DNA from: Alphaproteobacteria bacterium | Lineage (GTDB): Bacteria > Pseudomonadota > Alphaproteobacteria > Micropepsales > Micropepsaceae | Reading direction: 5' to 3' | Assembly: GCA_947474565.1 (NCBI GenBank) | Contig: CANJIS010000021.1 | Location: 1 to 34,425 of the forward strand | DNA length: 34,425 bases | Program-made: the position numbers and the translations under genes | Notes under the pieces: model-generated | The model's input: the letters and a program-made list of their open reading frames with translations, nothing else | Databases searched by the model: none | What the model was told of the DNA's origin: nothing | Shown: piece after piece, positions 16,220-25,049 of the stretch | Numbering within the stretch: the first letter of the stretch is position 1 | Layout of the letters: every line of letters begins with the position of its first letter

Positions 16220-17448
16220 AAATTCGAGCGCGCATCACGGTGATGGCGGCCTTGCTGGCAAGCGCCGTTTGCGGCGTGGCGATTGCTTCGGGCGATGCCA
16301 ATCCAGACTACGAACAGGTCAAGGCCGGCCGCGCTCAGGCGGTGCTGGCCGATTGCATGGGCTGCCACACCAGGCCAGGCGGCGAATTGTTCGCCGGCGG
16401 CGCGGCCCTTGAAACCCCGTTCGGCAAGATCACCGCGCCAAACATCACCGTAGATGACGAAACCGGCATAGGCGAATGGACCAAAGAAGAATTCCGCCGC
16501 GCCGTGAAGCATGGCGTATCACCGGGCGGAAAATTGCTCTACCCCGCCATGCCTTACGTCAATTACGCGCGGATGAGCGATGACGATGTTGATCGCATCT
16601 ACGACTACCTGCAGACAGTCCAGCCGGTACATGCCAGGTCCGAGGGCAATCATCTCTCCTGGCCGTTCAATATCCGCGCCCTAGTCGCGGGCTGGAACAT
16701 GCTGTACTTCAAGGCTCTTCCCGCTGCCCCGGCTGGAAAATCGGCGGAATGGAATCGCGGCGCCTATCTGATCAATGGTCCGGGCCATTGCGACACCTGC
16801 CACACCCCAAAATCCATGCTGGGCGGCAATGCCGGCGTGCCGCTCAGCGGCGGCTCCTTGCAAGGCTGGTTCGCGCCCGACATCACCAAGGATGCCCAGC
16901 GCGGCGTGGGCAAGTGGAGCGTGAGCGATGTCGTCGCTTACCTGAAGACCGGCCATAACAATTACTCAATGGCCACGGGCCCGATGAGCGAAGTGATCGA
17001 GAATTCCACCGCGTTTATGAACGGCGCCGATTTGCACGCCATGGCAGTTTATCTGAAAGACATGGGTACATCTGGCGGCGCGGCCGTGGCGCGGGCGGAC
17101 ATGAATGACGCGCGTATGAAAGCGGGCCTGTCACTTTATCGCGACAATTGCGCCGCCTGCCACAACGATGACGGCAAGGGTCAAAGCGTTATCTTCCCGC
17201 CGCTGGCCGGCAACCCGATCATCAGCCAGACCAGCGTAGACACCATCACCCGCGTGGTGCTGGCGGGCACCCAAAGCGCCAACACGACGGGGGCGCCCAC
17301 ACAATCATCAATGCCGGCTTTCGCTTGGCGGCTGAATGACGCCCAGGTGGCGGATATCCTCACCTATGTGCGGGGAAGTTTCGGGAGCGGCAGCGCGGTT
17401 TCCGCCAGCACGGTCCAGAAAATCCGGGGCGATCTGCAGAAGAGATAG
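16216..17448 (+). CDS. Tri-haem cytochrome c subunit of the dehydrogenase complex
   Basis: This is a 410-residue exported cytochrome with a signal peptide (MKIRARITVMAALLASAVCG) and three haem-c motifs: CMGCH (from residue 47), CDTCH (from 192) and CAACH (from 312). This is the layout of the beta subunit of membrane-bound FAD-dependent gluconate, sorbitol or glucose dehydrogenases, which passes electrons from the flavoprotein to quinone or terminal oxidase. The Cys in 'AVCGVAIA' is in the signal region and could be a lipid anchor, but no clean lipobox is seen. The start at 16216 overlaps the stop of the GMC gene; the longer open frame upstream is antecedent coding in another frame. Confidence 0.92.
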   Translation: MKIRARITVMAALLASAVCGVAIASGDANPDYEQVKAGRAQAVLADCMGCHTRPGGELFAGGAALETPFGKITAPNITVDDETGIGEWTKEEFRRAVKHGVSPGGKLLYPAMPYVNYARMSDDDVDRIYDYLQTVQPVHARSEGNHLSWPFNIRALVAGWNMLYFKALPAAPAGKSAEWNRGAYLINGPGHCDTCHTPKSMLGGNAGVPLSGGSLQGWFAPDITKDAQRGVGKWSVSDVVAYLKTGHNNYSMATGPMSEVIENSTAFMNGADLHAMAVYLKDMGTSGGAAVARADMNDARMKAGLSLYRDNCAACHNDDGKGQSVIFPPLAGNPIISQTSVDTITRVVLAGTQSANTTGAPTQSSMPAFAWRLNDAQVADILTYVRGSFGSGSAVSASTVQKIRGDLQKR

Positions 17449-17453
17449 GCCTG

Positions 17454-17717
17454 CTAGGACTTGGCTTTCAGTAGCGGAATAACTTTTCCCAACGCACTAT
17501 CCCAATCACCGGGCCTGTCCTGGCGATGCAGTGTGGCGGAGTAGTAAAAGGGCGTATCGATGCGCTTCAACAGCCAGCGCCAGTCCGGCGCATAGGCCAG
17601 AAGAATGTGTCGCGGCCGCCCCAACGCGCCGGCCAGATGCCCCAGGCTTGTGTCGACGCTGACATGCCGGTCCAGGCAGCACAGGATCGCCATCGCATCG
17701 GGAAAGTCTTCTGCCAG
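17454..17717 (-). pseudogene. C-terminal fragment of a GT9-like glycosyltransferase, cut by an IS3 copy
   Basis: The minus frame reads 'LAEDFPDAMAILCCLDRHVS', then 'VDTSLGHLAGALGRPRHILL' and 'APDWRWLLKRIDTPFY', ending at a TAG. This matches the C-terminal part of heptosyltransferase-like (GT9) domains found behind TPR repeats, with the 'VDTSLAHLAGALG' motif. The 5' end stops exactly at the IS3 terminal repeat at 17718. The sequence beyond the IS (19231 on) does not give a clear continuation, so most of the gene is gone. Function in protein or lipid glycosylation is inferred only. Confidence 0.65.
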
Positions 17718-17792
17718 TGTCCGTCGTCAAAACATTTGGGACAGTCGAGGGCATAATTTAAGGAAGCATTGGCCTCATCTGGTTGGTTGATC

Positions 17793-18773
17793 TTATGCGG
17801 CGATCTTTTGGTGAAGCAAGCGTCTTTGAGTAATGGTGTTTCGTTTGATGCGTGCACGTTCGAGCAGGATTTCCTGGCCCCTACCGAAGTAGACGTCTGC
17901 TGGCGTTACGTTTTCCAGGCTCTCGTGGTAGCGCCGATGATTGTAGTAATCGATGAAGGCTGCGATCTGCGCCTCCAAATCACCAGGCAGGTAATAGTGT
18001 TCTAGCAAGATGCGGTTCTTGAGTGTCTGGTGCCAGCGCTCGATCTTGCCCTGGGTCTGGGGATGATAGGGCGCCCCACGGACATGGCTCATGTTCTGCT
18101 TGTCCAACCATTCGGCCAGTTCCCCAGAGACGTAACTGGAACCATTGTCGGACAGCAGCCTGGGTCTGTGCCGGACATGGGCCTGATTGCAGCCTGATGC
18201 CGTCAACGCTAGCTCCAGCGTATCGGTGACATCCTCGGCCTTCATCGTGGTGCACAGCTTCCAGGCGATGATATAGCGCGAGAAGTCATCCAGGATGGTC
18301 GAGAGATAATACTAGCCCCAGCCGATGATCTTGAGATAGGTGAAGTCGGTCTGCCACATCTGGTTCACCGTCGTGGTCTTGTCCTGGAACTCGTTGGCTG
18401 CCTTCATCACGATGAAGGCAGGGCTAGTAATCAGGTCATGCGATTTCAACAGCCGGTAAACAGTGGCTTCCGATACGAAGTAGCCCTGGGTATCGGTGAA
18501 CCGCACTGCCAATTCTCGCGGACTCAGTTCGGATTGTTCGAGCGCCAGTGCAACAATCTGGCTTCTGACCTCATTAGGAATGCGGTTCCAGACCCAGCTT
18601 GGCTGCGAGGGCCGGTCTTCCAGCGCTTCGGGGCCGCCAACCTGATATTGGTCATACCAGCGGTAAAACGTGGCCCGCGGCACACCGATCTGCTCCAGCG
18701 TCTTGCGCGCAGGCAGGTGTGATTGCTCGACAATTCTGATGATCTCGATCTTCTCCGATGCTGGATACCTCAT
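17793..18773 (-). pseudogene. IS3 orfB transposase (DDE integrase) with an in-frame stop
   Basis: Residues 1-153 (from ATG 18773) carry the HTH part 'TLEQIGVPRATFYRWYDQYQ' and the start of the rve core 'MWQTDFTYLKIIGWG', whose Asp is the first catalytic residue. A TAG at 18312-18314 replaces the Trp expected after 'IIGWG'. The frame then continues in phase with 'YYLSTILDDFSRYIIAWKL', 'RPRLLSDNGSSYVSGELAEW' (second Asp) and 'HPQTQGKIERWHQTLKNRIL' (catalytic Glu). The reading frame after the stop is intact to 17793, so a single nonsense mutation is the only visible defect of orfB. Confidence 0.85.
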
Positions 18774-19145
18774 TCGGCGTCTTCCCCATCCGGAAGTATG
18801 CTTTTTTTAAGCAGGCGGATTTCGAGCGCCTAGTCGACGACAACCTCCTTCAACGCCGTGGATTCTCGGCGCAGGCCTTTTACCTCATCCGTGGTCGCAG
18901 CCCGTGCCGTGTCCCCAGCCAGCCGGCGCTTGCCAGCCCCCAAGAACTCCTTGGACCAAACGTAATACATCGATTGGGCTATGCCCTCGCGCCGGCACAG
19001 CTCGGCTATGCTGTCCTCCCCGCGAAAGCCCATCCAGCACAATCCGGATCTTGTCCTCGGCAGAGTAATGCTTGCGGGTGGCCCGGCGGATGTCTTTCAA
19101 AACCCGCTCGGCGGGCGCCTTAGGGCTTGGGGATTTCGTTCTCAT
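18770..19145 (-). pseudogene. IS3 orfA with a frameshift and a nonsense codon
   Basis: The HTH protein begins 'MRTKSPSPKAPAERVLKDIR' and 'KHYSAEDKIRIVLDG', then loses frame at CTTTCG (19024-19028 on the plus strand; one extra base). It continues as 'FRGEDSIAELCRREGIAQSM' and 'EVKGLRRESTALKEVVVD'. A TAG at 18830-18832 stands where Leu is expected, and the frame goes on through 'ALEIRLLKKSILPDGEDAE' to the TGA overlapping the orfB start. The AAAAAAAG tract in the 'LLKKS' codons is the usual frameshift site of the family. Confidence 0.75.
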
Positions 19146-19230
19146 CGGTAGTCCTTTCTCAAGGCGATGAGACCAAATTCCTCCCTTAGCTAAAACCCCT
19201 TTTCTGTCTCATAGGCTCTGACGGCGGACA

Positions 19231-19352
19231 CTGCCAGATTGATGATCGGCGTCTTGCCGAAATAGCGTCCGATCTAGCCTTGCGCCGCGCTGGAAGAAAA
19301 TCAGCACCGTTTCTTCCATCTTCTAAAACAGCGCTAGATGATGAAGCGGAAT
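19231..19352. other. Short residual segment between the IS3 copy and the RND pump gene
   Basis: About 120 bases carry no gene. The minus strand can be read as 'IGRYFGKTPIINLA' after a stop, running into the IS terminal repeat; with the IS removed it would run into the GT9-like fragment (17454-17717) in the same frame. I could not recognise a protein family in it. Confidence 0.3.
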
Positions 19353-22300
19353 TTACTCGGCGGGAGCGAGGTGGCTGCGGCCAAACACCTTGCGGCCCAG
19401 CCAATGCTCCAGATCGTCGATATAGGTATAGACCACTGGCACCACCAACAAGCTGAGGCCGGTGGAGGTGAGCAAGCCGCCGATCACCGAAATCGCCATG
19501 GGCTGACGGAAGGAATCGTCGCCGCCGAGCCCGATGGCGATGGGCAGCATACCGGCGATCATCGCCACCGTGGTCATCACAATCGGGCGCGCCCGCTTGT
19601 GACAGGCATCCAGCAGGGCATCGGCGCGCGACAGCCCGCGCTGCTCGATGGCGACAATGGCGTATTCCACCAGCAGGATGGAGTTCTTGGTGACAATGCC
19701 CATCAACATGATGAAGCCGATCATGGACGGCATATCCAACTCGCTATGCACGATCAGCAGCGCCAGGAAGGCGCCGCCCAGCGACAAAGGAATGGCCGAC
19801 AGAATGGTAATGGGCTGGAAGAAATCGTGGAACAGCAGCACCAGCACACAAAAGACCGAGAGAATGCCGACCACAATGGCCATGCCGAAGCCGCCCATCA
19901 ATTCCTGGGCGATTTCTGCGTCGCCGCTGCGGATCAGTTGCGCGCCTGCGGGCAAGTGCTGCACCGCCGGCAATTGCTGGGCCGCGGCCAGCGCGTCTCC
20001 CAAGGCCATGCCGCCCAGGTCGGCGCTGATGGTGACGTAACGATTTCTGTCATAGCGGTCGATCTGCGACGGGCCGCTTTCCACCGAAATGCGGGCAACG
20101 CTGGAAAGCGGCACGGTGCCGCCGCGGGCGCTGACCCGCAGATTTTCAAAGGTGGAAACGTCCTGGCGCAAGGCATCGGGCATGCGCACTTTTATATAGA
20201 CCTGGCGATTGTCCAGGTTGAGGCGCGCCACCATGGGGTCGAAATCGCCGCTGGTGGCCACCCGTACCACACTGCCGATGGCGGCGGTGGTAACGCCGCG
20301 CTCCGCCGCGCGCTGCAAATCGGGGCGCACGATAATCTCAGGCCGCTCCAGGCTGGCGGTACTGCTGGTGTTGGAAAGGCTGCCGACGCCGCGCAGATCG
20401 CGCTCCACCGCCTGGGAAGCGGCTTTCAGCGCGGTGGGGTCGTCGCTGGCGATGATCAGGTTGACCTTTTCACCGAAGCCGCCCTGGCCCACCGTGAAAC
20501 GGGCGCCGGGTATCGCCAGCAGCCGGGCGCGAATCTGGTTTTCAATCACCTGCTGCTTGGGCCGCTGGCCGCGCGGCGACAGCGTCAATGTCAGGGAGGC
20601 GCGGCGCACTTCGCCGGCGCCGACCGCGCCCATTCCGGCCTGGCGGCCATTGCCCACCATGGTGAAAGCACTCGCAACGCCCGGCACGTCCGAAATCGCG
20701 GCGCGCGCCTGTTCCGCCACGGCGCGGCTTGATGTCAGCGCACTGCCCGGCGCCAGTTCAATACTGACGACGGTAAAGCCGCTGTCGGCCGGCGGGATCA
20801 AGCCGCTGGGAATGAACGGCACCATCGCGACGGACGCCAGGAAGAACAACGTCGCGCCGATGATCGTCTTGCGGCGATGCGCCAGGCACCACTGAATGGC
20901 GCGCAGATAATTGCGCATCACATAACCATCCGCCTGATCGTGGACGGGCTGAGACTTCAGGAAATAGGCCGCCAGCATCGGCGTCAGCAAACGCGCCACC
21001 AACAACGAGCTCAGCACCGCGATCACGGCGGTCCAGCCGAATTGCTTGAAGATCATGCCCGGAACGCCGCTCATCAGCGCGGTGGGCAAAAACACCACCA
21101 CCAGGCTGCAGGTCGTGGCGATCACCGCCAGGGCGATTTCCGTCACCGCATCGGCAGCGGCGGTCTTGATCGGTTTGCCCATCTGGGCGTGGCGGGCAAT
21201 GTTTTCGATTTCGACAATCGCGTCATCCACCAGGATGCCCACGATCACCGCCAGCGCCAGCAGGGTCAGGGTGTTGAGCGAATAGCCAAGCCAGTACATC
21301 GCGGCGAAGGCCGGCAGGATGGAAAGCGGCAGCGCCAGGGCGGCAATGGCAGTGGCGCGCCAGTCGCGCAGGAAGGCCCAGACCACGACAATGGCCAGCA
21401 GCGCACCTTCGTAAAGCATGTCCATGGAGCCGTTATATTGCTCCAGCGTGTAACCCACGGTGCCGGAAACCAGCGCGACACCCAGGCCCGGCGTGGCGGC
21501 GGTGAGTTTATCCAGCGCCGCGCGCACATCGGTGGCAATGCGCGTCTCGTCATAGCCCTTGGCGGGATAGATGCGGAAACCCACCACCGGGTTGCCGTTC
21601 AACAACGCCGCCTGGGCCCGTTCGGCGATGGAATCGCTGACGGTGGCGACCTGGTCGAGGCGAATATTGCGGCCCGATGCCAGTGCGATGGGCAGCGCGT
21701 TCAGATCAGAGGCCTGGGCCACAGTGGCAATGGTGCGGATGGATTGTTCGCCTTGCCCCAATTGACCGCGCCCGCCCGATGTTTCCATCTGCGTTTGTTG
21801 CAGGGCGCGCGAGACATCGGAGGCGGTGATGCCCAGCGCCGCCAGCCGCACCGGATCAACCTCGATCCGGATTTCGCGGTCGACGCCGCCGACACGGTCC
21901 AGCCTTCCGACCCCGGGCACTGCCAGCACGGTCTTGGCCAAAGTATCGTCCACGAACCAGGACAACGCCTCTTCATTCATTTGCGGCGCAGAGACAGCGT
22001 AAGTCTGGATCGGCTGGCCGCCGATGGTGACGGCGCTGACCGTGGGCTCATACAGATCGGCCGGCAGATCGGAGCGCACCCGGTCGATGGCGTTCTTTGT
22101 TTCAATCAGGGCGTCGGAGAGTTTCTTCTCCAGCACAAACTCCACCGCGATGGAGACCCGCCCATCGGTGATGGTGGTGCGCAGATGATGCAGACCACTG
22201 AGGGTGGACAGCGAATTTTCCACCCGCCGCGCCACTTCGGTTTCCAGCTGGGACGGATCGGCGCCCGGCTGCGACAGGGTCACACTGACGGTGGGCAGTT

Positions 22301-22421
22301 CCAGGTCCGGGAAATTCTGAATCGCCAGCTTGTGGAAACCCCACAGGCCCGCCAGCGCCAGCAGCCCGAACAACAGGATGCTGGGAATCGGATTGCGGAT
22401 GGACCAGGTGGCAAGATTCAT
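19353..22421 (-). CDS. RND-family efflux transporter, inner-membrane permease
   Basis: This is a 1022-residue proton-driven RND pump of the AcrB/HAE1 group. The N-terminus 'MNLATWSIRNPIPSILLFGL' is TM1, followed by a large periplasmic porter loop, TM2-6 with the proton-relay 'VGILVDDAIVEIENIARH' (paired Asp), a second periplasmic loop and TM8-12 including 'MLMGIVTKNSILLVEYAIVA'. Full length and intact. It is the second gene of an operon, overlapping the adaptor gene by four bases. Substrates cannot be told from sequence; the neighbouring TetR gene suggests induction by a toxic small molecule. No outer-membrane channel gene is nearby. Confidence 0.95.
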   Translation of the reverse strand: MNLATWSIRNPIPSILLFGLLALAGLWGFHKLAIQNFPDLELPTVSVTLSQPGADPSQLETEVARRVENSLSTLSGLHHLRTTITDGRVSIAVEFVLEKKLSDALIETKNAIDRVRSDLPADLYEPTVSAVTIGGQPIQTYAVSAPQMNEEALSWFVDDTLAKTVLAVPGVGRLDRVGGVDREIRIEVDPVRLAALGITASDVSRALQQTQMETSGGRGQLGQGEQSIRTIATVAQASDLNALPIALASGRNIRLDQVATVSDSIAERAQAALLNGNPVVGFRIYPAKGYDETRIATDVRAALDKLTAATPGLGVALVSGTVGYTLEQYNGSMDMLYEGALLAIVVVWAFLRDWRATAIAALALPLSILPAFAAMYWLGYSLNTLTLLALAVIVGILVDDAIVEIENIARHAQMGKPIKTAAADAVTEIALAVIATTCSLVVVFLPTALMSGVPGMIFKQFGWTAVIAVLSSLLVARLLTPMLAAYFLKSQPVHDQADGYVMRNYLRAIQWCLAHRRKTIIGATLFFLASVAMVPFIPSGLIPPADSGFTVVSIELAPGSALTSSRAVAEQARAAISDVPGVASAFTMVGNGRQAGMGAVGAGEVRRASLTLTLSPRGQRPKQQVIENQIRARLLAIPGARFTVGQGGFGEKVNLIIASDDPTALKAASQAVERDLRGVGSLSNTSSTASLERPEIIVRPDLQRAAERGVTTAAIGSVVRVATSGDFDPMVARLNLDNRQVYIKVRMPDALRQDVSTFENLRVSARGGTVPLSSVARISVESGPSQIDRYDRNRYVTISADLGGMALGDALAAAQQLPAVQHLPAGAQLIRSGDAEIAQELMGGFGMAIVVGILSVFCVLVLLFHDFFQPITILSAIPLSLGGAFLALLIVHSELDMPSMIGFIMLMGIVTKNSILLVEYAIVAIEQRGLSRADALLDACHKRARPIVMTTVAMIAGMLPIAIGLGGDDSFRQPMAISVIGGLLTSTGLSLLVVPVVYTYIDDLEHWLGRKVFGRSHLAPAE

Positions 22422-23527
22422 CGCGAGAGCCGCACCACGTCATTGTCGTTCAAAAAGCCGGCCCCTTCCGCCACCACGCGGTCGGATTCGGAAAGGCCCT
22501 GCACAACTTCAATGTCGTTGCCCTGGCGCCGGCCAATGGTCACCATCTGCCGCGTCACCTTGGGCGTATCGCTGTCATCGGCCAGCCTGAGGACATAATT
22601 GCGCCCATCGTGCAGCACCACCGCTTGCGCCGGGACCACGAGCGCCGGGGTCTGGCCTAGCGCCACTTTGCCGTCGGCATACATGCCGGCGCGGGCATGG
22701 CTGCCCGGCGCGATATCGGCATAGACGGTGCCCAGCCGCGACTGGCTGTCCAGAGACGGCGCGATTTGGCGCACCGTCGCCACGGATTCCGAACCATCCG
22801 GCAACACGATGGCGATGCGCTGGCCGGATGCAATGTGAACCATTTGCGCCGCGGTCAATTCACCGCGCCATTCCAGCCGGTTCTGGCGGATCATGCGGAA
22901 TAGCTCCTGCCCCACCGGCGTCACCGCGCCCAAAGTCGCGGTGCGCGCACTGATGGTGCCGTCATCGGGTGCCACCACATCGGTATAGCGGAGCTGCAAT
23001 TGCCGGGCGGCAAGCTGGGCCTTGGCCACCTTGGCGGTGGTGACGGCGGCCAGCACATTCTGTTCCGCTATGGCGTTTTCTTTTTGCAACGCGACGGCGC
23101 GCCGTTCATTCAACAGCGCCTGGTCGTAATTGGCCTGAAGCTGCGCTTCATCGGCGTGCAGCAGATCGGCGTCGAAACGGGCCAGCACCTGACCCTTCTT
23201 CACCGCATCGCCGACATTCACGCGCACATCCACCAGCTGATAGCCGCCGATCTGGGAGCCGATGATCGCTTCCTGCCAGGGCGCGACGGCGCCCGAAGTC
23301 TGCATCATGTCGGTCCACATCACTTTGCGCGGGCTGGCGGCGGTGATGGTCATGCTGGGCGCCGGCTTGGCGGCAACGTCTGGCGCGGTGGCACGGTGCG
23401 ACAGGAAGAAGGCGATCCCCGCCCCCACCGCAATTAGAACGGCAAGCGGCAGGCCAAGGGTCAGCCAGCGGCTGTTCTTTTTCGCAGCCACGCCGGAATG
23501 CCTTTCAAAATTCTGCACCACGTTCAT
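22418..23527 (-). CDS. RND periplasmic adaptor (membrane fusion protein)
   Basis: This is a 369-residue MFP that links the RND pump to an outer-membrane channel. An N-terminal transmembrane anchor (LTLGLPLAVLIAVGAGIAFF) is followed by a biotinyl-lipoyl half ('VDVRVNVGDAVKKGQVLARF'), an alpha-hairpin with 'EAQLQANYDQALLNERRAVA', the second lipoyl half ('LRYTDVVAPDDGTISARTAT') and a beta-barrel. I take the ATG at 23527 ('MNVVQNFERHSG'); the frame is open to 23767, but that part runs through the shared regulatory region and the TetR start. It overlaps the pump gene (ATGA) and is divergent from the TetR gene. Confidence 0.93.
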   Translation of the reverse strand: MNVVQNFERHSGVAAKKNSRWLTLGLPLAVLIAVGAGIAFFLSHRATAPDVAAKPAPSMTITAASPRKVMWTDMMQTSGAVAPWQEAIIGSQIGGYQLVDVRVNVGDAVKKGQVLARFDADLLHADEAQLQANYDQALLNERRAVALQKENAIAEQNVLAAVTTAKVAKAQLAARQLQLRYTDVVAPDDGTISARTATLGAVTPVGQELFRMIRQNRLEWRGELTAAQMVHIASGQRIAIVLPDGSESVATVRQIAPSLDSQSRLGTVYADIAPGSHARAGMYADGKVALGQTPALVVPAQAVVLHDGRNYVLRLADDSDTPKVTRQMVTIGRRQGNDIEVVQGLSESDRVVAEGAGFLNDNDVVRLSR

Positions 23528-23578
23528 GCCTTCGACCTTTTCCAGATCCAGCTGTCGCCGCTCTGACAAAATTAGACA

Positions 23579-23634
23579 ATTCGCTCTATTTATATTGCGG
23601 CCGCACAAAGCGGTCAAGGATTGATAGAGCGAAT
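23579..23634. promoter_or_regulatory. Paired inverted sites in the pump/TetR intergenic region
   Basis: ATTCGCTCTAT (23579-23589) and its exact reverse complement ATAGAGCGAAT (23624-23634) lie 45 bases apart centre to centre, in the 130-base gap between the divergent adaptor and TetR genes. The spacing places one copy near each gene. They are the obvious candidates for operators of the TetR protein. A GCGGCCGC palindrome lies between them. The promoter boxes were not assigned. Confidence 0.6.
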
Positions 23635-23657
23635 AATCTATTATAGCGTTTGGGCCC

Positions 23658-24269
23658 ATGCGCACCCTTGATCCCGTCCGCCACGCCGAAAAAGCCGAGG
23701 AAATCCTTGGTGCGGCGGCCCGTTGCATCGCGCGGGACGGCTTTCGGGGCGCCAGCATTGCCTCCATCTGCGAAGAGGCCGGTATCAGTCCGGGACACCT
23801 TTATCACTACTTCGCCAGCAAAGAGGAAATCCTGGTCGCGTTGACCTCCATCGGTCTGGAGCGCTTCGCCGAACGTTTTGCGCAGATGATGAAAAGCGAT
23901 GACGCCATTGGTACCCTCACCGCCGAGATCGGCCGCCACAAGGGCAAGAAGAAAGACCCCCAGGCCCAGGTCATGAGCCGGCTGGTGCTGGAGATGCTGG
24001 TGGAAGCCGACCGCAATCCGGCCATCGCCCCTATTGTGCGCAAAAGCTCCACCACCCTGCGCGGCCTGCTGATGGATTTTATCGAGAATGGCCAGCGTCG
24101 CGGTCAGATCGATCCCGGCCTGGATCCCGCCGTCACCGCCGGCATGCTGCTGAGTGTGATGGACGGCATGCGCACGCTGACCATTCGCGATCCGAACGCC
24201 GACATCAATCGCAGCCTGGACATGCTGAACACCGTCATCACCCGCCTGCTCTCCCCGCCGAAGCACTGA
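23658..24269 (+). CDS. TetR/AcrR-family transcriptional regulator
   Basis: This is a 203-residue one-component regulator. The DNA-binding domain is at the N-terminus, with helix-turn-helix 'ASIASICEEAGISPGHLYHY' followed by 'FASKEEILVAL', and the remaining two-thirds forms the ligand-binding and dimerisation domain ending 'MLNTVITRLLSPPKH'. Divergent orientation from the RND adaptor and pump and the inverted sites between them indicate that it represses the pump and probably itself; this is inferred from context. The start ATG at 23658 gives a normal N-terminus. A terminator follows. Confidence 0.93.
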   Translation: MRTLDPVRHAEKAEEILGAAARCIARDGFRGASIASICEEAGISPGHLYHYFASKEEILVALTSIGLERFAERFAQMMKSDDAIGTLTAEIGRHKGKKKDPQAQVMSRLVLEMLVEADRNPAIAPIVRKSSTTLRGLLMDFIENGQRRGQIDPGLDPAVTAGMLLSVMDGMRTLTIRDPNADINRSLDMLNTVITRLLSPPKH

Positions 24270-24281
24270 GCAGAAAAGAAA

Positions 24282-24317
24282 ACGGCGCCGCGCGATAAAG
24301 CGCAGCGCCGTCTTTTT
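24282..24317 (+). terminator. Terminator after the TetR gene
   Basis: ACGGCGC-C-GCGC pairs with GCGC-A-GCGCCGT around a GATAAA-type loop, followed by CTTTTT on the plus strand. It lies between the convergent TetR and cupin genes. Confidence 0.8.
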
Positions 24318-24332
24318 CAAACACGAAGTCGC

Positions 24333-25001
24333 TTAGAGGCCCGGATAAATGTAACCGGCCTTGGGCAGCACATGCTTGGGATCGGGACGAACCGACAGAT
24401 AGTCCACCATCTGCGGAATGTCGCTCCAGCCGTGCGGAACACCGGCCGGGATGACGATGATATCGCCGACCTTCACATTTTCCGTCTTGAAGTCGCCGAA
24501 GACGCCGCCGGTGCAGCTGGGGCCGTTCAAGGTGGTGGTCATCGGGCTGTCAGCCGCATCGCGCTTGGCGTTGTACAGCGTGCCGCCGGTCACCAGCGTG
24601 CCCGCGCCCTTGATGATGATGTAGGTTTCGGCGGTGTCGTCATGGCTGAGCATGCCCGTCGCCTGTGTCTTGGCGCCAGCCGGAGCGGACGCCGCCTTGC
24701 CGGCGCAAGCCGCCAGCTTGGCCTGGGCCGCCGCGCGCGCCTTGGCTGCTTCCGGCGTCGGGGCAGGACGATTGCGGGAGGAATCGCGATGCACAACGGC
24801 AACCGACATCTGATAATTTTGGCCCATCTCAACCACCTTGATGGTGTGGTCGGTTTCCTTGGGGCCCAGCTTCAGGACCTTCTGCACATCTTCGGCAGTG
24901 ATGGTGGTGGAGGATTTCGGGGCCGCGCCTTGCGCCCAGACAGCGGCGGCGGAAACGGCCACGCCGAACAGCACGGCAGAACCCAACAGAACTTTCTTCA
25001 T
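24333..25001 (-). CDS. Exported cupin-domain protein
   Basis: This is a 222-residue periplasmic protein. A signal peptide (MKKVLLGSAVLFGVAVSAAA, cleavage after VWA) is followed by an Ala/Lys-rich segment and a cupin beta-barrel. Cupin motif 1 is seen in 'HDDTAETYIIIKGAGTLVTG' and motif 2 in 'VGDIIVIPAGVPHGWSDI', whose His residues can hold a metal. No catalytic activity can be assigned. Two Cys (in 'AACAGK' and 'PSCTGG') may form a disulfide. The ATG at 25001 has AAGGAAG just upstream. It is convergent with the TetR gene and not obviously in its regulon. Confidence 0.85.
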   Translation of the reverse strand: MKKVLLGSAVLFGVAVSAAAVWAQGAAPKSSTTITAEDVQKVLKLGPKETDHTIKVVEMGQNYQMSVAVVHRDSSRNRPAPTPEAAKARAAAQAKLAACAGKAASAPAGAKTQATGMLSHDDTAETYIIIKGAGTLVTGGTLYNAKRDAADSPMTTTLNGPSCTGGVFGDFKTENVKVGDIIVIPAGVPHGWSDIPQMVDYLSVRPDPKHVLPKAGYIYPGL

Positions 25002-25049
25002 ATGAACTTCCTTTTGGTGACGGATATTCCCTGCCGCTCCAACGGCGGC

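Larger units (their letters stand above)
17718..19230 (-). mobile_element. Complete but decayed IS3-family insertion sequence
   Basis: A 1513-bp element is bounded by 27-bp imperfect inverted repeats: TGTCCGTCGTCAAAACATTT at 17718 and, on the other strand from 19230, TGTCCGCCGTCAGAGCCTAT (21 of 27 positions match). The 7-bp sequence CTGCCAG occurs directly on both sides (17711-17717 and 19231-19237), consistent with a target duplication, though IS3 elements usually duplicate 3-5 bases. It has the orfA/orfB arrangement with ATGA overlap and an A7 tract for programmed frameshifting. Both frames are broken, so it cannot move by itself. Confidence 0.85.

Noticed and set aside
19338-20732. 464-codon plus frame opposite the RND pump gene
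   Set aside because: Same reason: antisense shadow with no domain.
20877-22598. 573-codon plus frame opposite the RND pump gene
   Set aside because: Its composition is His/Gln/Arg/Gly-rich, as antisense of a GC-rich membrane protein gives, and the minus-strand gene is unmistakable.
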